Assembly: GCF_031085175.1 (NCBI RefSeq)
Contig: NZ_JAVHUY010000045.1
Location: 19,061 to 83,060 of the forward strand
DNA length: 64,000 nt
Direction of reading: 5' to 3'
Source: Phytohabitans maris
Lineage (GTDB): Bacteria; Actinomycetota; Actinomycetes; Mycobacteriales; Micromonosporaceae
Part shown: positions 43,648 through 50,919 of the stretch, in pieces
How positions within the stretch are numbered: position 1 is the stretch's first letter
Layout of the letters: each line of letters begins with the position of its first letter
Position numbers and translations under genes: made by a program
The notes under the pieces: generated by a model
Databases searched by the model: none
The model's input: only the letters and a program-made list of their open reading frames with translations
What the model was told of the DNA's origin: nothing

Positions 43648-43678
43648 GTGACGGCGCGGGGTCGCGAGGCGACACCTC

Positions 43679-43774
43679 GTGCGGTGGCCACTAACCTTTG
43701 CCGGCTTCGCCGGCGCCGGGTGACCAGCGGCCGAAGGCCGCCGGTCACCCGGTGAACGTTAGTGGCCACCGCAC
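43679..43774. repeat. nested inverted repeats (96 bp)
   Basis: The outer arms GTGCGGTGGCCACTAAC (43679-43695) and GTTAGTGGCCACCGCAC (43758-43774) are perfect. Inside are CCGGCTTCGCCGG and a second hairpin pairing CCGGGTGACC with GGTCACCCGG around GCGGCCGAAGGCCGC. The whole can fold as a branched cruciform. It follows the MarR-family gene by about 57 bp and may be its terminator. Together with the neighbouring palindrome it fills the 335-bp gap 43496-43830, which holds no gene. Confidence 0.75.
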
Positions 43775-43830
43775 TGGCGGGGGCGAGGGCGCGACCGGCG
43801 CGCGGGGGACCGCCCTCCGGGCGGGGCGGT

Positions 43831-44439
43831 TTAGCCCTCGGGGCGGACCGGGCCCTCGCCGGGCTGGGCCTCCGGGCAGCGCAGCCGCAGGTACTGGTGG
43901 CCGAACGGCTTGTCGATCAGCCAGCAGTGGTGCGGCTCGTCGGTGCCCGGGTGGGCGTAGCCGTCGAAGAAGCGGCAGGTGACGCACATCTTCGTGACCG
44001 GGATCTGGCCCTCGCGCTGCATCCGCCGGATCTGGGCGGCCACCACGCCGAGCAGCTGGTGCTGCCCCTCCTGGTCGAGGTTGTGCAGCTCGGAGAGGAG
44101 GTCGGCGGCCCAGTTGAGCAGCTCGGGCGACTGCGCGCGGCCGGCCTCGGTCAGCGCGATCCGCACCGCGTGCGGCGCGTACGACGGGGAGGGGTCGACG
44201 GAGACCAGCCCCTCGCGGGCCAGCGTCGCGATCGCCGACATGGTCGCGTGGGTGGTCATGTTGAGGTCGGCGGAGAGCTCGGACAGCGGGTAGACCTCGC
44301 TGCGCCGGCTCAGCAGGAGCAGCACCTGCTGCTGGGCTATGGTCCGCTCCAGCTGGATCGGGCTCTCGGCGGCCTGCACGGCCACCGCCACACGGGTCAG
44401 GCCCGTAGCCAGCTGGCGGGTAGAGGTTTCCAGGTCCAC
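43831..44439 (-). CDS. MarR-family regulator with C-terminal Cys/His motif
   Basis: A 202-aa winged-helix regulator. Residues about 25-120 carry the MarR fold, including YPLSELSADLNMTTHATMSAI (recognition helix) and the wing VSVDPSPSYAPHAVRIALTEAG. The C-terminal extension has CVTCRFFDGYAHPGTDEPHHC, a CxxC...HHC cluster that could bind zinc, iron or an iron-sulfur cluster and so sense redox or metal state. The start is a GTG. No clear target gene is adjacent on the same strand. Confidence 0.87.
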   Translation of the reverse strand: MDLETSTRQLATGLTRVAVAVQAAESPIQLERTIAQQQVLLLLSRRSEVYPLSELSADLNMTTHATMSAIATLAREGLVSVDPSPSYAPHAVRIALTEAGRAQSPELLNWAADLLSELHNLDQEGQHQLLGVVAAQIRRMQREGQIPVTKMCVTCRFFDGYAHPGTDEPHHCWLIDKPFGHQYLRLRCPEAQPGEGPVRPEG

Positions 44440-44570
44440 GCCTATCTATCCCTGGGTCGGTGACGCCTCGGGTCACGTTACCCCGGCGCTACGCGGTGAG
44501 ATGGTCACAGGTGGGCGGCGGCTTTCTCAGCGGATCCTTAACATCCGGCCCGCACGTGCATCCGCGAGAG

Positions 44571-44714
44571 TCACTTGCCCTTGCCGAACATCGACCGGAT
44601 CGCGGCCAGCAGCAGGAGCGCCCCGAGGATCGACCCGACGACGCGGACGGCCGGAATGTCGAACCAGCTCCGGTCCTCGGCGGCGATGGTGGCGGCCGAG
44701 CACAACACGTCCAT
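44571..44714 (-). CDS. 47-aa single-helix membrane peptide
   Basis: This small frame reads MDVLCSAATIAAEDRSWFDI, then a hydrophobic helix (VVGSILGALLLLAAI, about residues 25-39) and a basic tail RSMFGKGK. ATG 44714 has AAAGAG seven bases upstream and a GGAG against it. Codon use is typical of the genome (strong third-position GC). No family recognised. It lies 131 bp upstream of the MarR-type gene, same strand. Confidence 0.55.
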   Translation of the reverse strand: MDVLCSAATIAAEDRSWFDIPAVRVVGSILGALLLLAAIRSMFGKGK

Positions 44715-44814
44715 CTCCGCACTCTTTCACGGTGAGGCAAGAAGTCGCGCGGTCCGCAAAGCTCCCGACACCCGTTCGTGGGCATACCGGCACAAAGGCC
44801 AGCCCGCCTGGTGA

Positions 44815-44850
44815 GACTTAATAGAAAGGTTTATTGACTATTTCCGGGAT
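44815..44850 (+). promoter_or_regulatory. AT-rich island upstream of the GH3 gene
   Basis: TTAATAGAAAGGTTTATTGA (44819-44838) followed by CTATTTCC is the most AT-rich stretch in this part of the window, about 70 bp upstream of the hexosaminidase ATG. TTGACT within it could be a -35 box, but no matching -10 is evident. It may be an operator for a sugar-responsive repressor. Confidence 0.35.
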
Positions 44851-44917
44851 CCGGTGTGACCATGGCATCTACCCGCCGGACCGGCGGAAACTGTCCACTA
44901 TGGAGTACGGGGGCCAC

Positions 44918-46411
44918 ATGTCGGAGACCAGCCGGGATCTGCTACGCCTCGCCGGCGCCGTGTTGCAGCCGGGTTTCGAGGGGACGCTCCCGCCGACCTG
45001 GGTGCGCCGCTGGCTGGGTGAGGGACTGGGCGGCGTGGCCCTCTTCGGGCGCAACATCGCCAGCCCCGCCCAGGTCGCCGAGCTCGCCGCCGCGCTGCGC
45101 GCCGAGCGGCCGGACGTGATCGTCGCGCTCGACGAGGAGGCCGGTGACGTCACCCGCTTCGAGACCTGGCAGGGCAGCTCGCGGCCGGGCAACCTCGCCC
45201 TCGGCGCGGTCGACGACGTGACGCTGACCGAGGCGGTCGCCCGCGACCTGGGCCACGACCTGGCCGCCGCGGGCATCACGCTCGACTACGCGCCGGACGC
45301 GGACGTCAACAACAACCCGGACAACCCGGTCATCGGCGTGCGGGCCTTCGGCGCCGATCCGGACCTCGTCGCCCGCCACACCGCCGCCTGGATCACCGGC
45401 CTCCAGTCGGCCGGCGTCGCGGCCTGCGCCAAGCACTTTCCCGGGCACGGCGACACCAGCGTCGACTCGCACGTGGACGTGCCCCGGATCGGGTCGTCCC
45501 GCGCCGAGCTGGACGGCACGGAGCTGCCGCCGTTCCGGGCCGCGATCGCGGCGGGCGTGCAGGCCGTCATGACCGGCCACCTGCTGGTACCCGCCGTCGA
45601 CCCGGAGCGCCCGGCGACGCTGAGCCGGCTCGTGCTGACCGACCTGCTCCGCGACGAGCTGGGCTTCGCCGGCACGGTGATCACCGACGGCATCGAGATG
45701 CGGGCGCTGCGGACCCGGTACGGCCTGGAGGGCGCCGCCGTGCAGGCGCTCGCCGCCGGCGTCGACGCGATCTGCGTGGGTGGCGACCACGCCGACGAGG
45801 CGACCGCCACCCGCCTGCGGGACGCGATCGTGGCCGCGGTCGCCGCCGGGGAGCTGCCCGAGGAGCGGCTCGCCGAGGCGGCCAAGCGGGTCGAGCAGCT
45901 GGCCGCGTGGACCGCGCAGGCCCGGGCGGCCGCGGTGCCGGACCCGGCGGGCGGCGTACCGGTCGGGCTCGCCGGCGCCCGCCGCGCGATCCGCGTCACC
46001 GGTGCCGCCGCCGCGCTGCCGCTGGCCGGCGCGCCGCACGTGGTGGAGTTCGAGCCGCCGCGCAACTTCGCGATCGGCCCCGAGACGCCGTGGGGCGTGG
46101 CGACGCCGCTGGCCGCGCTGCTGCCCGGCACGACCGCGGCCCGCCTGACGGCGGCCGACGCGACGGGTGGGTTCCTCACCGCGGCGCGGGGACGGCCGCT
46201 GGTGCTCGTCGTCCGCGACATCCACCGGTACGAGTGGATGGCGCGCGCCGTAGCGACCGCGCTCGCCGCCCGGCCGGACGCGATCGTCGTGGAGATGGGC
46301 GTTCCTGCGTCGGTCGTGGGGGCGACCCACGTGGCCACGTACGGCGCCACGCGCGCCAACGGCGAAGCGGCCGCGGAGGTGCTTTCCGGCCGTTCTGTCC
46401 ACAGCGGATAG
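44918..46411 (+). CDS. glycoside hydrolase family 3 beta-N-acetylhexosaminidase (NagZ-like)
   Basis: A 497-aa GH3 enzyme that removes N-acetylglucosamine from peptidoglycan fragments or chitin oligomers. It shows GVALFGRNIASPAQVAEL, VALDEEAGDVTRF, the hallmark ACAKHFPGHGDTSVDSH (catalytic His-loop), QAVMTGHLLVPAVD and the nucleophile region GTVITDGIEMRAL. The C-terminal 130 residues form an extra alpha/beta domain. No signal peptide, so it is probably cytoplasmic and acts in recycling. ATG 44918 follows GGGGG; ATG 44900 has no site. Confidence 0.9.
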   Translation: MSETSRDLLRLAGAVLQPGFEGTLPPTWVRRWLGEGLGGVALFGRNIASPAQVAELAAALRAERPDVIVALDEEAGDVTRFETWQGSSRPGNLALGAVDDVTLTEAVARDLGHDLAAAGITLDYAPDADVNNNPDNPVIGVRAFGADPDLVARHTAAWITGLQSAGVAACAKHFPGHGDTSVDSHVDVPRIGSSRAELDGTELPPFRAAIAAGVQAVMTGHLLVPAVDPERPATLSRLVLTDLLRDELGFAGTVITDGIEMRALRTRYGLEGAAVQALAAGVDAICVGGDHADEATATRLRDAIVAAVAAGELPEERLAEAAKRVEQLAAWTAQARAAAVPDPAGGVPVGLAGARRAIRVTGAAAALPLAGAPHVVEFEPPRNFAIGPETPWGVATPLAALLPGTTAARLTAADATGGFLTAARGRPLVLVVRDIHRYEWMARAVATALAARPDAIVVEMGVPASVVGATHVATYGATRANGEAAAEVLSGRSVHSG

Positions 46412-46438
46412 TGCCCCCACGGATACGCGCTGTGGCGC

Positions 46439-46444
46439 TATCGT
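46439..46444 (+). promoter_or_regulatory. -10 element for leaderless 46452 gene
   Basis: TATCGT ends seven bases before GTG 46452, and no Shine-Dalgarno is present. Confidence 0.5.
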
Positions 46445-46451
46445 CCATTCC

Positions 46452-47216
46452 GTGGCTGAGCGGTGGCAGCGCGCATTGATGGTGCCGTCGTGGATCCGCT
46501 GGCTGCCCTGCGCGTTCGCCTACCTCACGGTCGTGCCCGACCAGCGGCGCTTCTCCCGCGAGGCGTGGTCGATGCTGCCGTGGGACAAGGCGGTCTGGTG
46601 CGACCCGGGCTCGGTCGACGACTGGGTCGCGCAGGCGCAGCGCCACCACCCGCGGCGCGAGGCCGACCACGCCGAGCTGCACGCCCGCGAGCACTACGAC
46701 CGGGTGGTGCGGGTGCGGGCCGCGCGGGTCGAGCTGTTCACCGAGATGTGCCGCCGCCGCGGGCTGCCGGTGCCGCACACGCTGGAGGAGCTGCTTTCCT
46801 GCCTTGTCGGGTTCGGACTGTTCGAGATGGACGGTGAGTGGCTGACGCCCCGGCTGGACCGCAACCCGATCGACGTGCTGCCGCTCGCCGGCGAGGAGAT
46901 CCGCGACGAGGAGCGGGCCCAGCGGGACGACCGTACGGTGCTCGTCGCGATCACCGTGCGGGAGCTGGCCGAGCGCACCCGGCCGCGGTGGCGGCGCCGG
47001 CAGGTGACGACCGACCTGCGCGCGCTCGCGTCGGCGCTGCGGATGCCGGAGGCCGAGGTGCGGCGGGCGCTGGCCCAGCTCGGCGAGATCGCCGGCCTCC
47101 AGGCCGAGCCGGCGCCGGCCGTCGCGCGCGACCGGGTGCGGCTCACGGTCGCGTGGCCGTCGTTCGCCCGCCGGTTCCCCTTCGACGACCTGCCCGCGCC
47201 GGAGCACGCCCTCTGA
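46452..47216 (+). CDS. conserved-looking hypothetical protein
   Basis: A 254-aa soluble protein starting VAERWQRALMVPSWIRWLPC. It has MLPWDKAVWCDPGSVDDWVAQA in the first third, then a helical part (EELLSCLVGFGLFEMDGEWLTPRLDRNPIDVLPL) and a possible winged-helix-like C-terminus (RRQVTTDLRALASALRMPEAEVRRALAQLGEIAGL). It resembles actinobacterial DUF proteins with a degenerate helix-turn-helix, but I cannot name the family. The GTG has a -10 box at leaderless spacing. Confidence 0.7.
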   Translation: MAERWQRALMVPSWIRWLPCAFAYLTVVPDQRRFSREAWSMLPWDKAVWCDPGSVDDWVAQAQRHHPRREADHAELHAREHYDRVVRVRAARVELFTEMCRRRGLPVPHTLEELLSCLVGFGLFEMDGEWLTPRLDRNPIDVLPLAGEEIRDEERAQRDDRTVLVAITVRELAERTRPRWRRRQVTTDLRALASALRMPEAEVRRALAQLGEIAGLQAEPAPAVARDRVRLTVAWPSFARRFPFDDLPAPEHAL

Positions 47217-47235
47217 TCGCCGCGGCCGCGGTCCC

Positions 47236-47337
47236 GGCTCGCGTGCGCCGTGGGCCGGGCTCGCGTGCGCCGTGGGCCGGGCTCTCGCGCGCGACGGGCC
47301 CGGCTTTCCCGCGGCGCTGGATCGGCGCTGGATCGGC
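47236..47337. repeat. short tandem repeats in intergenic DNA
   Basis: Two identical 22-bp units starting GGCTCGCGTGCGCCGTGGGC (47236-47257, 47258-47279) are followed by a degenerate third. Then come two copies of GCTGGATCGGC (47316-47326, 47327-47337). They fill most of the 196-bp gap before the lipoprotein gene. Confidence 0.8.
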
Positions 47338-47399
47338 GCTACCGCGCCGCCGGCGCGGCTCCCCGGGTCGTGAACACAGCGGGGGCGGCGCGGGGCACG

Positions 47400-47405
47400 T
47401 ACCCT
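47400..47405 (+). promoter_or_regulatory. -10 element for leaderless lipoprotein gene
   Basis: TACCCT ends seven bases before GTG 47413, with no ribosome-binding site in between. Confidence 0.5.
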
Positions 47406-47412
47406 AGGCGGC

Positions 47413-47739
47413 GTGACGAAGCGACTGACCGCCCGAGTGGCGATCGGCCTGGCCCTCGCCGCCGCCGTGCTTGCCGGGTGCAGCTCCGAAGGTGCCGATA
47501 CCGACTGTGGCCTCGACCAGTGCACGGTGACATTCGACAGAGGCGTGGAAGCCCAGGCCAGCGTGCTGGGAGTGGACGCCAGACTGGTGAGTGCCGAGGG
47601 TGACAAGGTGACCGTCGAGGTGGCCGGTGAGCAGCTGACGCTGACCGTGGGCCAGGGCGGCACCGAGGTCGCCGGCCTCAACGTGACGGTGGAGAGCGTC
47701 ACGGACAGCAACGTCGTGCTGAAGATCGCCCGGCCTTAG
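47413..47739 (+). CDS. small secreted lipoprotein
   Basis: A 108-aa protein with a lipoprotein signal (lipobox LAGC, Cys23) and then DTDCGLDQCTVTFDRGVEAQ, where two cysteines may pair. The rest is a beta-rich domain ending SVTDSNVVLKIARP. No family recognised; it resembles other small actinobacterial lipoproteins of unknown role. The message is probably leaderless. The 3' side (47740-47875) has repeated GCCCTGGCGCCAG words that may form a terminator. Confidence 0.75.
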   Translation: MTKRLTARVAIGLALAAAVLAGCSSEGADTDCGLDQCTVTFDRGVEAQASVLGVDARLVSAEGDKVTVEVAGEQLTLTVGQGGTEVAGLNVTVESVTDSNVVLKIARP

Positions 47740-47875
47740 CGCCGGCCGCCGAGAGCCCTGGCGCCAGTCGCATCGGGGCCCTGGCGCCAGCCTCCAAGAG
47801 ACGGGCCTTTTGCTCGGTTGGTCCCTGTTCGATCGGGCATAGTCGGTTACTGGCCTGGTTCGGAGGGGATGGAAC

Positions 47876-49087
47876 GTGGACACCGTGCTGTGGTCGGTCA
47901 CGGCGACGCTCGGCGGCGCGGTGGTCGCCCTCGTCGCGGTGGAGATCGTGCACCGGGTCGTGCGGCGGCTCGGCCGGCGCTCGGTACTGCTGCGCGAGCT
48001 CTCCGACCACGCGCACCGCCCGTTCCAGGTGGCGATGGTCGTCCTCGCGATCGAGGCCGGGGTCCGCTCCACCGGCGGCGACTTCACCGGCCGCACGCTC
48101 GTCGTCCACCTGCTCGTGCTCTGCACGATCACCGCGTTCGCCTGGCTGCTCGCCGCGCTGGCCCTGGTGGTCGAGGACGTGGCGCTGGCCCGGGTCCGCA
48201 CCGACGTGCCGGACAACCTGCGCGCCCGCAAGGTGCGCACGCAGGTACGGCTGCTGCGCCGGGTGACGGTGGCGGCGGTCGTGGTGGTCACGTTCGGCGT
48301 GATGCTGATGACCTTCCCGCACGTCCGGGCGGTCGGCGCCAGCCTGCTCGCCTCGGCCGGCATCTTCGGCGTCGTGGCGGCCCTGGCCGCGCAGAGCACG
48401 CTGGGCAACATCTTCGCCGGGCTCCAGCTCACGTTCAGCGACGCGCTCCGGCTCGACGACGTGGTCGTGGTCGAGGATGAGTGGGGCCGGATCGAGGAGC
48501 TCACGCTGACCACGGTCGTCGTGCAGATCTGGGACGACCGGCGGCTGATCATGCCGACCACGTACTTCACCACGCGCCCGTTCCAGAACTGGACCCGTAC
48601 CGGCTCGGCGGTCCTCGGCACCGCCGAGTTCGACCTGGACTGGGCGGTGCCGGTACAGGACATGCGGGAGGAGCTGCGCGCCCTGCTGGAGGGGAGCCAG
48701 CTGTGGGACGGCCGGGTCTGCGTACTCCAGGTGACCGACGCGGTCGGCGGCATGATCCGGGTACGCGCCCTGGTCAGCGCGAACGACGCACCCACACTGT
48801 GGGACCTGCGCTGCCTGGTCCGCGAGCACTTCGTCGGCTGGATCCGGGACCGCCAGCCCACCTCGCTGCCCCGGATCCGTACCGAGGTCGGCGACGGCGC
48901 CAACCGGCTGGCCTGGCAGTGGGTACGCCCCTCGGCCGCGCACGACGTCCGCCCCAGCCGCCGCGGCATCCCCATGGAGCCGGACGACGACGCCCGGGTC
49001 TTCGGCGGCGACCCGGAGGGCGAGGCCCGGGCGGCCGACTTCGAAGGCCCGCCCGAACGGCCCGAGGCGGACGACTCGCGAACCTGA
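47876..49087 (+). CDS. MscS-family mechanosensitive ion channel
   Basis: A 403-aa membrane protein. Hydrophobic helices lie at about residues 5-25, 75-100 and 120-145. The pore-lining helix and beta domain follow in the MscS order: GIFGVVAALAAQSTLGNIFAGLQLTFS, then DDVVVVEDEWGRIEELTLTTVVVQIWDDRRLIMPTTYF. The acidic C-terminal tail after residue 350 is disordered. It should release solutes on hypo-osmotic shock. GTG 47876 follows GGAGGGGATGGAAC. Confidence 0.9.
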   Translation: MDTVLWSVTATLGGAVVALVAVEIVHRVVRRLGRRSVLLRELSDHAHRPFQVAMVVLAIEAGVRSTGGDFTGRTLVVHLLVLCTITAFAWLLAALALVVEDVALARVRTDVPDNLRARKVRTQVRLLRRVTVAAVVVVTFGVMLMTFPHVRAVGASLLASAGIFGVVAALAAQSTLGNIFAGLQLTFSDALRLDDVVVVEDEWGRIEELTLTTVVVQIWDDRRLIMPTTYFTTRPFQNWTRTGSAVLGTAEFDLDWAVPVQDMREELRALLEGSQLWDGRVCVLQVTDAVGGMIRVRALVSANDAPTLWDLRCLVREHFVGWIRDRQPTSLPRIRTEVGDGANRLAWQWVRPSAAHDVRPSRRGIPMEPDDDARVFGGDPEGEARAADFEGPPERPEADDSRT

Positions 49088-49151
49088 GGCCTCGCGGTTG
49101 AAGCCCTCCTAAGCTGGGCATAGTCCCTGACAGAGGGTGAAGGAGGACGCC

Positions 49152-49601
49152 ATGGCCGATGTTCTCGAACGCGGTCCCGCCCGCCCGTTGACCGAACAGT
49201 CCACCGCCGAGCTGGTGCAGCGCGCCAGCGAACAGATCTCCCTGCTGGTCCGCGACGAGCTCGCGCTGGCCAAGGCCGAACTGGCCGAGAAGGGCAAGCA
49301 CGCCGGGCTCGGCCTCGGCCTCTTCGGCGGCGCCGGCGCGGTCGCCCTGTACGGCCTCGGCGCCCTGATCGCCACCGGCATCCTCCTGCTCGCGCTGGTC
49401 ATGCCGGCGTGGCTCGCCGCACTTGTCGTTACCGTCTTCCTCTTCCTCTGCGCTGCCATAATGGCGCTCGTCGGCAGGCGGCAGGTCAAGCGCGCGGTGC
49501 CGCCCGTACCGCAGGCGGCCGCGTCCGGGCTGAAGGCCGACGTCGACACGGTCAAGGGGGCCGTGCGGGCGCGGGCCAACGGCCATGGCGAGGGGGCGTG
49601 A
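49152..49601 (+). CDS. actinobacterial holin-X / phage-holin-like membrane protein
   Basis: A 149-aa protein of the putative Actinobacterial Holin-X (holin superfamily III) type. An amphipathic N-terminus (STAELVQRASEQISLLVRDELALAKAELAEKGKHAG) precedes two adjacent helices (AVALYGLGALIATGILLLAL and AALVVTVFLFLCAAIMALV). It is not a phage gene here: it starts a chromosomal trio with DUF3618 and DUF4235 proteins that is common in actinomycetes. ATG 49152 follows GGAGGACGCC. The stop overlaps the next ATG. Confidence 0.85.
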   Translation: MADVLERGPARPLTEQSTAELVQRASEQISLLVRDELALAKAELAEKGKHAGLGLGLFGGAGAVALYGLGALIATGILLLALVMPAWLAALVVTVFLFLCAAIMALVGRRQVKRAVPPVPQAAASGLKADVDTVKGAVRARANGHGEGA

Positions 49602-49873
49602 TGGTTTCGACGAACGGCAAGGTCTCCACCAACGGCAAGGTGGACACCGAAGCGCTCCGGGCGGAGATCCGGCAGACGCGGGCTGAGCTGGGCGAGACCG
49701 TCCAGGCCCTGGCCGCCAAGGCCGACGTCAAAGCTCGGGTACGCCGCTCGGCCGCGCAGACCGCCGAGCGGGCCAAGGAAAACCGGGTGCAGCTGGCCGC
49801 CGCCGCGACCGCGGTCACCGGCGTGCTCGCCGCGATCGTCGTGTTGATGGTGATGCGAAAGCGTTCCCGTTGA
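49601..49873 (+). CDS. DUF3618 family membrane protein
   Basis: A 90-aa protein with an exact N-terminal duplication STNGKV-STNGKV, then the DUF3618 helix LRAEIRQTRAELGETVQALAAKADVKARVR, and one C-terminal transmembrane helix VTGVLAAIVVLMVM followed by RKRSR. Function unknown; thought to be an envelope-associated structural protein. The ATG overlaps the previous stop (TGATG). Confidence 0.85.
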   Translation: MVSTNGKVSTNGKVDTEALRAEIRQTRAELGETVQALAAKADVKARVRRSAAQTAERAKENRVQLAAAATAVTGVLAAIVVLMVMRKRSR

Positions 49874-49910
49874 GCATCTTTTCTGGAGCCGTGTGGGGGA
49901 GGGGCCTGGG

Positions 49911-50183
49911 TTGGCCAAGGTCGTGAGCAAGGTGGCGTACAAGCCGGTGGGCATGCTGCTGGGCATCGGGGCCGGCATCCTGGCCGGTGCCATCTTCAAG
50001 CAGGTCTGGAAGTTGGCGGCCGGTGACGACGATGCGCCCGACGCCACGGACGAAGAGCGTGGCTGGGGCGAGATCCTGGCCGCCGCGGCTCTGCAAGGGG
50101 CCATATTCGCCGTGGTCAAGGCCGCTGTCGACCGCGGTGGGGCGGCCGGGATGCGCCGGCTGACCGGGCGCTGGCCGGCCTGA
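49911..50183 (+). CDS. DUF4235 family membrane protein
   Basis: A 90-aa protein reading LAKVVSKVAYKPVGMLLGIG, with a glycine-rich membrane helix and a second hydrophobic stretch LAAAALQGAIFAVVKAAVDRGG, ending MRRLTGRWPA. This is the DUF4235 pattern. TTG 49911 follows GGGAGGGG with seven bases' spacing and is preferred over a GTG at 49893 that lies within that site. Third member of the holin-X/DUF3618/DUF4235 operon. Confidence 0.8.
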   Translation: MAKVVSKVAYKPVGMLLGIGAGILAGAIFKQVWKLAAGDDDAPDATDEERGWGEILAAAALQGAIFAVVKAAVDRGGAAGMRRLTGRWPA

Positions 50184-50415
50184 AACCTACTCGCGTTTAC
50201 CCTTGTTAACGGCGAATCAGGTCACATGTCGGAGAATTTCCTCCGGTAGACTGTGCGAAGTTTTTGCGTACGTGGTTTGCTGTTCCACGCTGTTCTAGAG
50301 ATGGCGTGGTTGGGAAGACTCCTTCACCGGAGGCCGCCTCGGCGCCAGTGCTCGAAAACGGCCAACCGGCCGCCGCACGGTGTGCTCGGCCGCCAGTTTC
50401 AGAAGGAGATACAGC
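50184..50415 (+). promoter_or_regulatory. promoter and probable long leader of the cold-shock gene
   Basis: The 232-bp gap begins with an AT-rich stretch including TTGTTAACGGCGAATCAGG and a TAGACT at 50247. It then holds a GC-rich region able to form hairpins (CGGCCAACCGGCCGCCGCAC) before the strong Shine-Dalgarno AGAAGGAGAT (50401-50410). A structured leader of about 150 nt would fit post-transcriptional cold-shock control; this is inferred. Confidence 0.45.
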
Positions 50416-50619
50416 ATGGCGCAGGGAACCGTGAAGTGGTTCAACGCAGACAAGGGCTTCGGCTTCATCACCGTTGACGGCGGGGGTTCCGACGTCTTCG
50501 TCCACTTCTCGGCGATCCAGACCAGCGGTTACCGGACGCTGGAGGAAAACCAGCGGGTGGAGTTCGAGATCGCCCAGGGCCAGAAGGGCCCGCAGGCCGA
50601 GCAGGTCCGCCCCATCTGA
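50416..50619 (+). CDS. cold-shock protein
   Basis: A 67-aa CspA-family single-strand nucleic-acid-binding protein ([20 protein letters not shown]...[21 protein letters not shown]) with intact RNP1 (KGFGFI) and RNP2 (VFVHFS). It acts as an RNA chaperone. An excellent ribosome-binding site precedes the ATG, and a strong hairpin follows the stop. Confidence 0.96.
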   Translation: MAQGTVKWFNADKGFGFITVDGGGSDVFVHFSAIQTSGYRTLEENQRVEFEIAQGQKGPQAEQVRPI

Positions 50620-50636
50620 TCGAGCCTCGACAGTGT

Positions 50637-50672
50637 CGAGCCCCCGCGACCGGTCACGGTCACGGGGGCTCG
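50637..50672 (+). terminator. hairpin terminator after the cold-shock gene
   Basis: Arms CGAGCCCCCGCGACC (50637-50651) and GGTCACGGGGGCTCG (50658-50672), one mismatch, six-base loop. It ends four bases before the convergent gene at 50676, so it may serve both directions. Confidence 0.8.
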
Positions 50673-50675
50673 GTG

Positions 50676-50906
50676 CTATCGCTCTCCGGCCGATCCGGCG
50701 CTGTCGCCGCCCTGGCCCCGGCGGCGGGCCCGCAGACCCACCGCCACGAGCACCAGGCCGGCCACCGCCACGATCGGACCGATCACCGCCCACATGCGGT
50801 CGTCGGTCATGACGCTGCCGGACAGGTAGCCCAGCCCTTGCAGCGTCCAGACGGCGCCCGCCACGACGGCGAGCATCCCCAGCGCGAGTGGCAACCACGC
50901 CTTCAC
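50676..50906 (-). CDS. small two-helix membrane protein
   Basis: A 76-aa protein, MKAWLPLALGMLAVVAGAVW with a first helix, then WAVIGPIVAVAGLVLVAVGL as a second, and a basic/glycine tail ARRRGQGG. No family recognised. It is 13 bp downstream of the aldo/keto reductase on the same strand and has a GGGAGG ribosome-binding site upstream. Confidence 0.7.
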   Translation of the reverse strand: MKAWLPLALGMLAVVAGAVWTLQGLGYLSGSVMTDDRMWAVIGPIVAVAGLVLVAVGLRARRRGQGGDSAGSAGER

Positions 50907-50919
50907 GGACGTGCCTCCC

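Noticed and set aside
44815..44850. DasR-type operator upstream of the hexosaminidase gene
   Set aside because: The sequence does not match the ACTGGTCTAGACCACT-like consensus; kept only as an AT-rich candidate promoter region.
49152..50183. Prophage lysis cassette suggested by the holin-like gene
   Set aside because: No endolysin or phage genes are near. The holin-X/DUF3618/DUF4235 trio is an ordinary actinobacterial chromosomal cluster.
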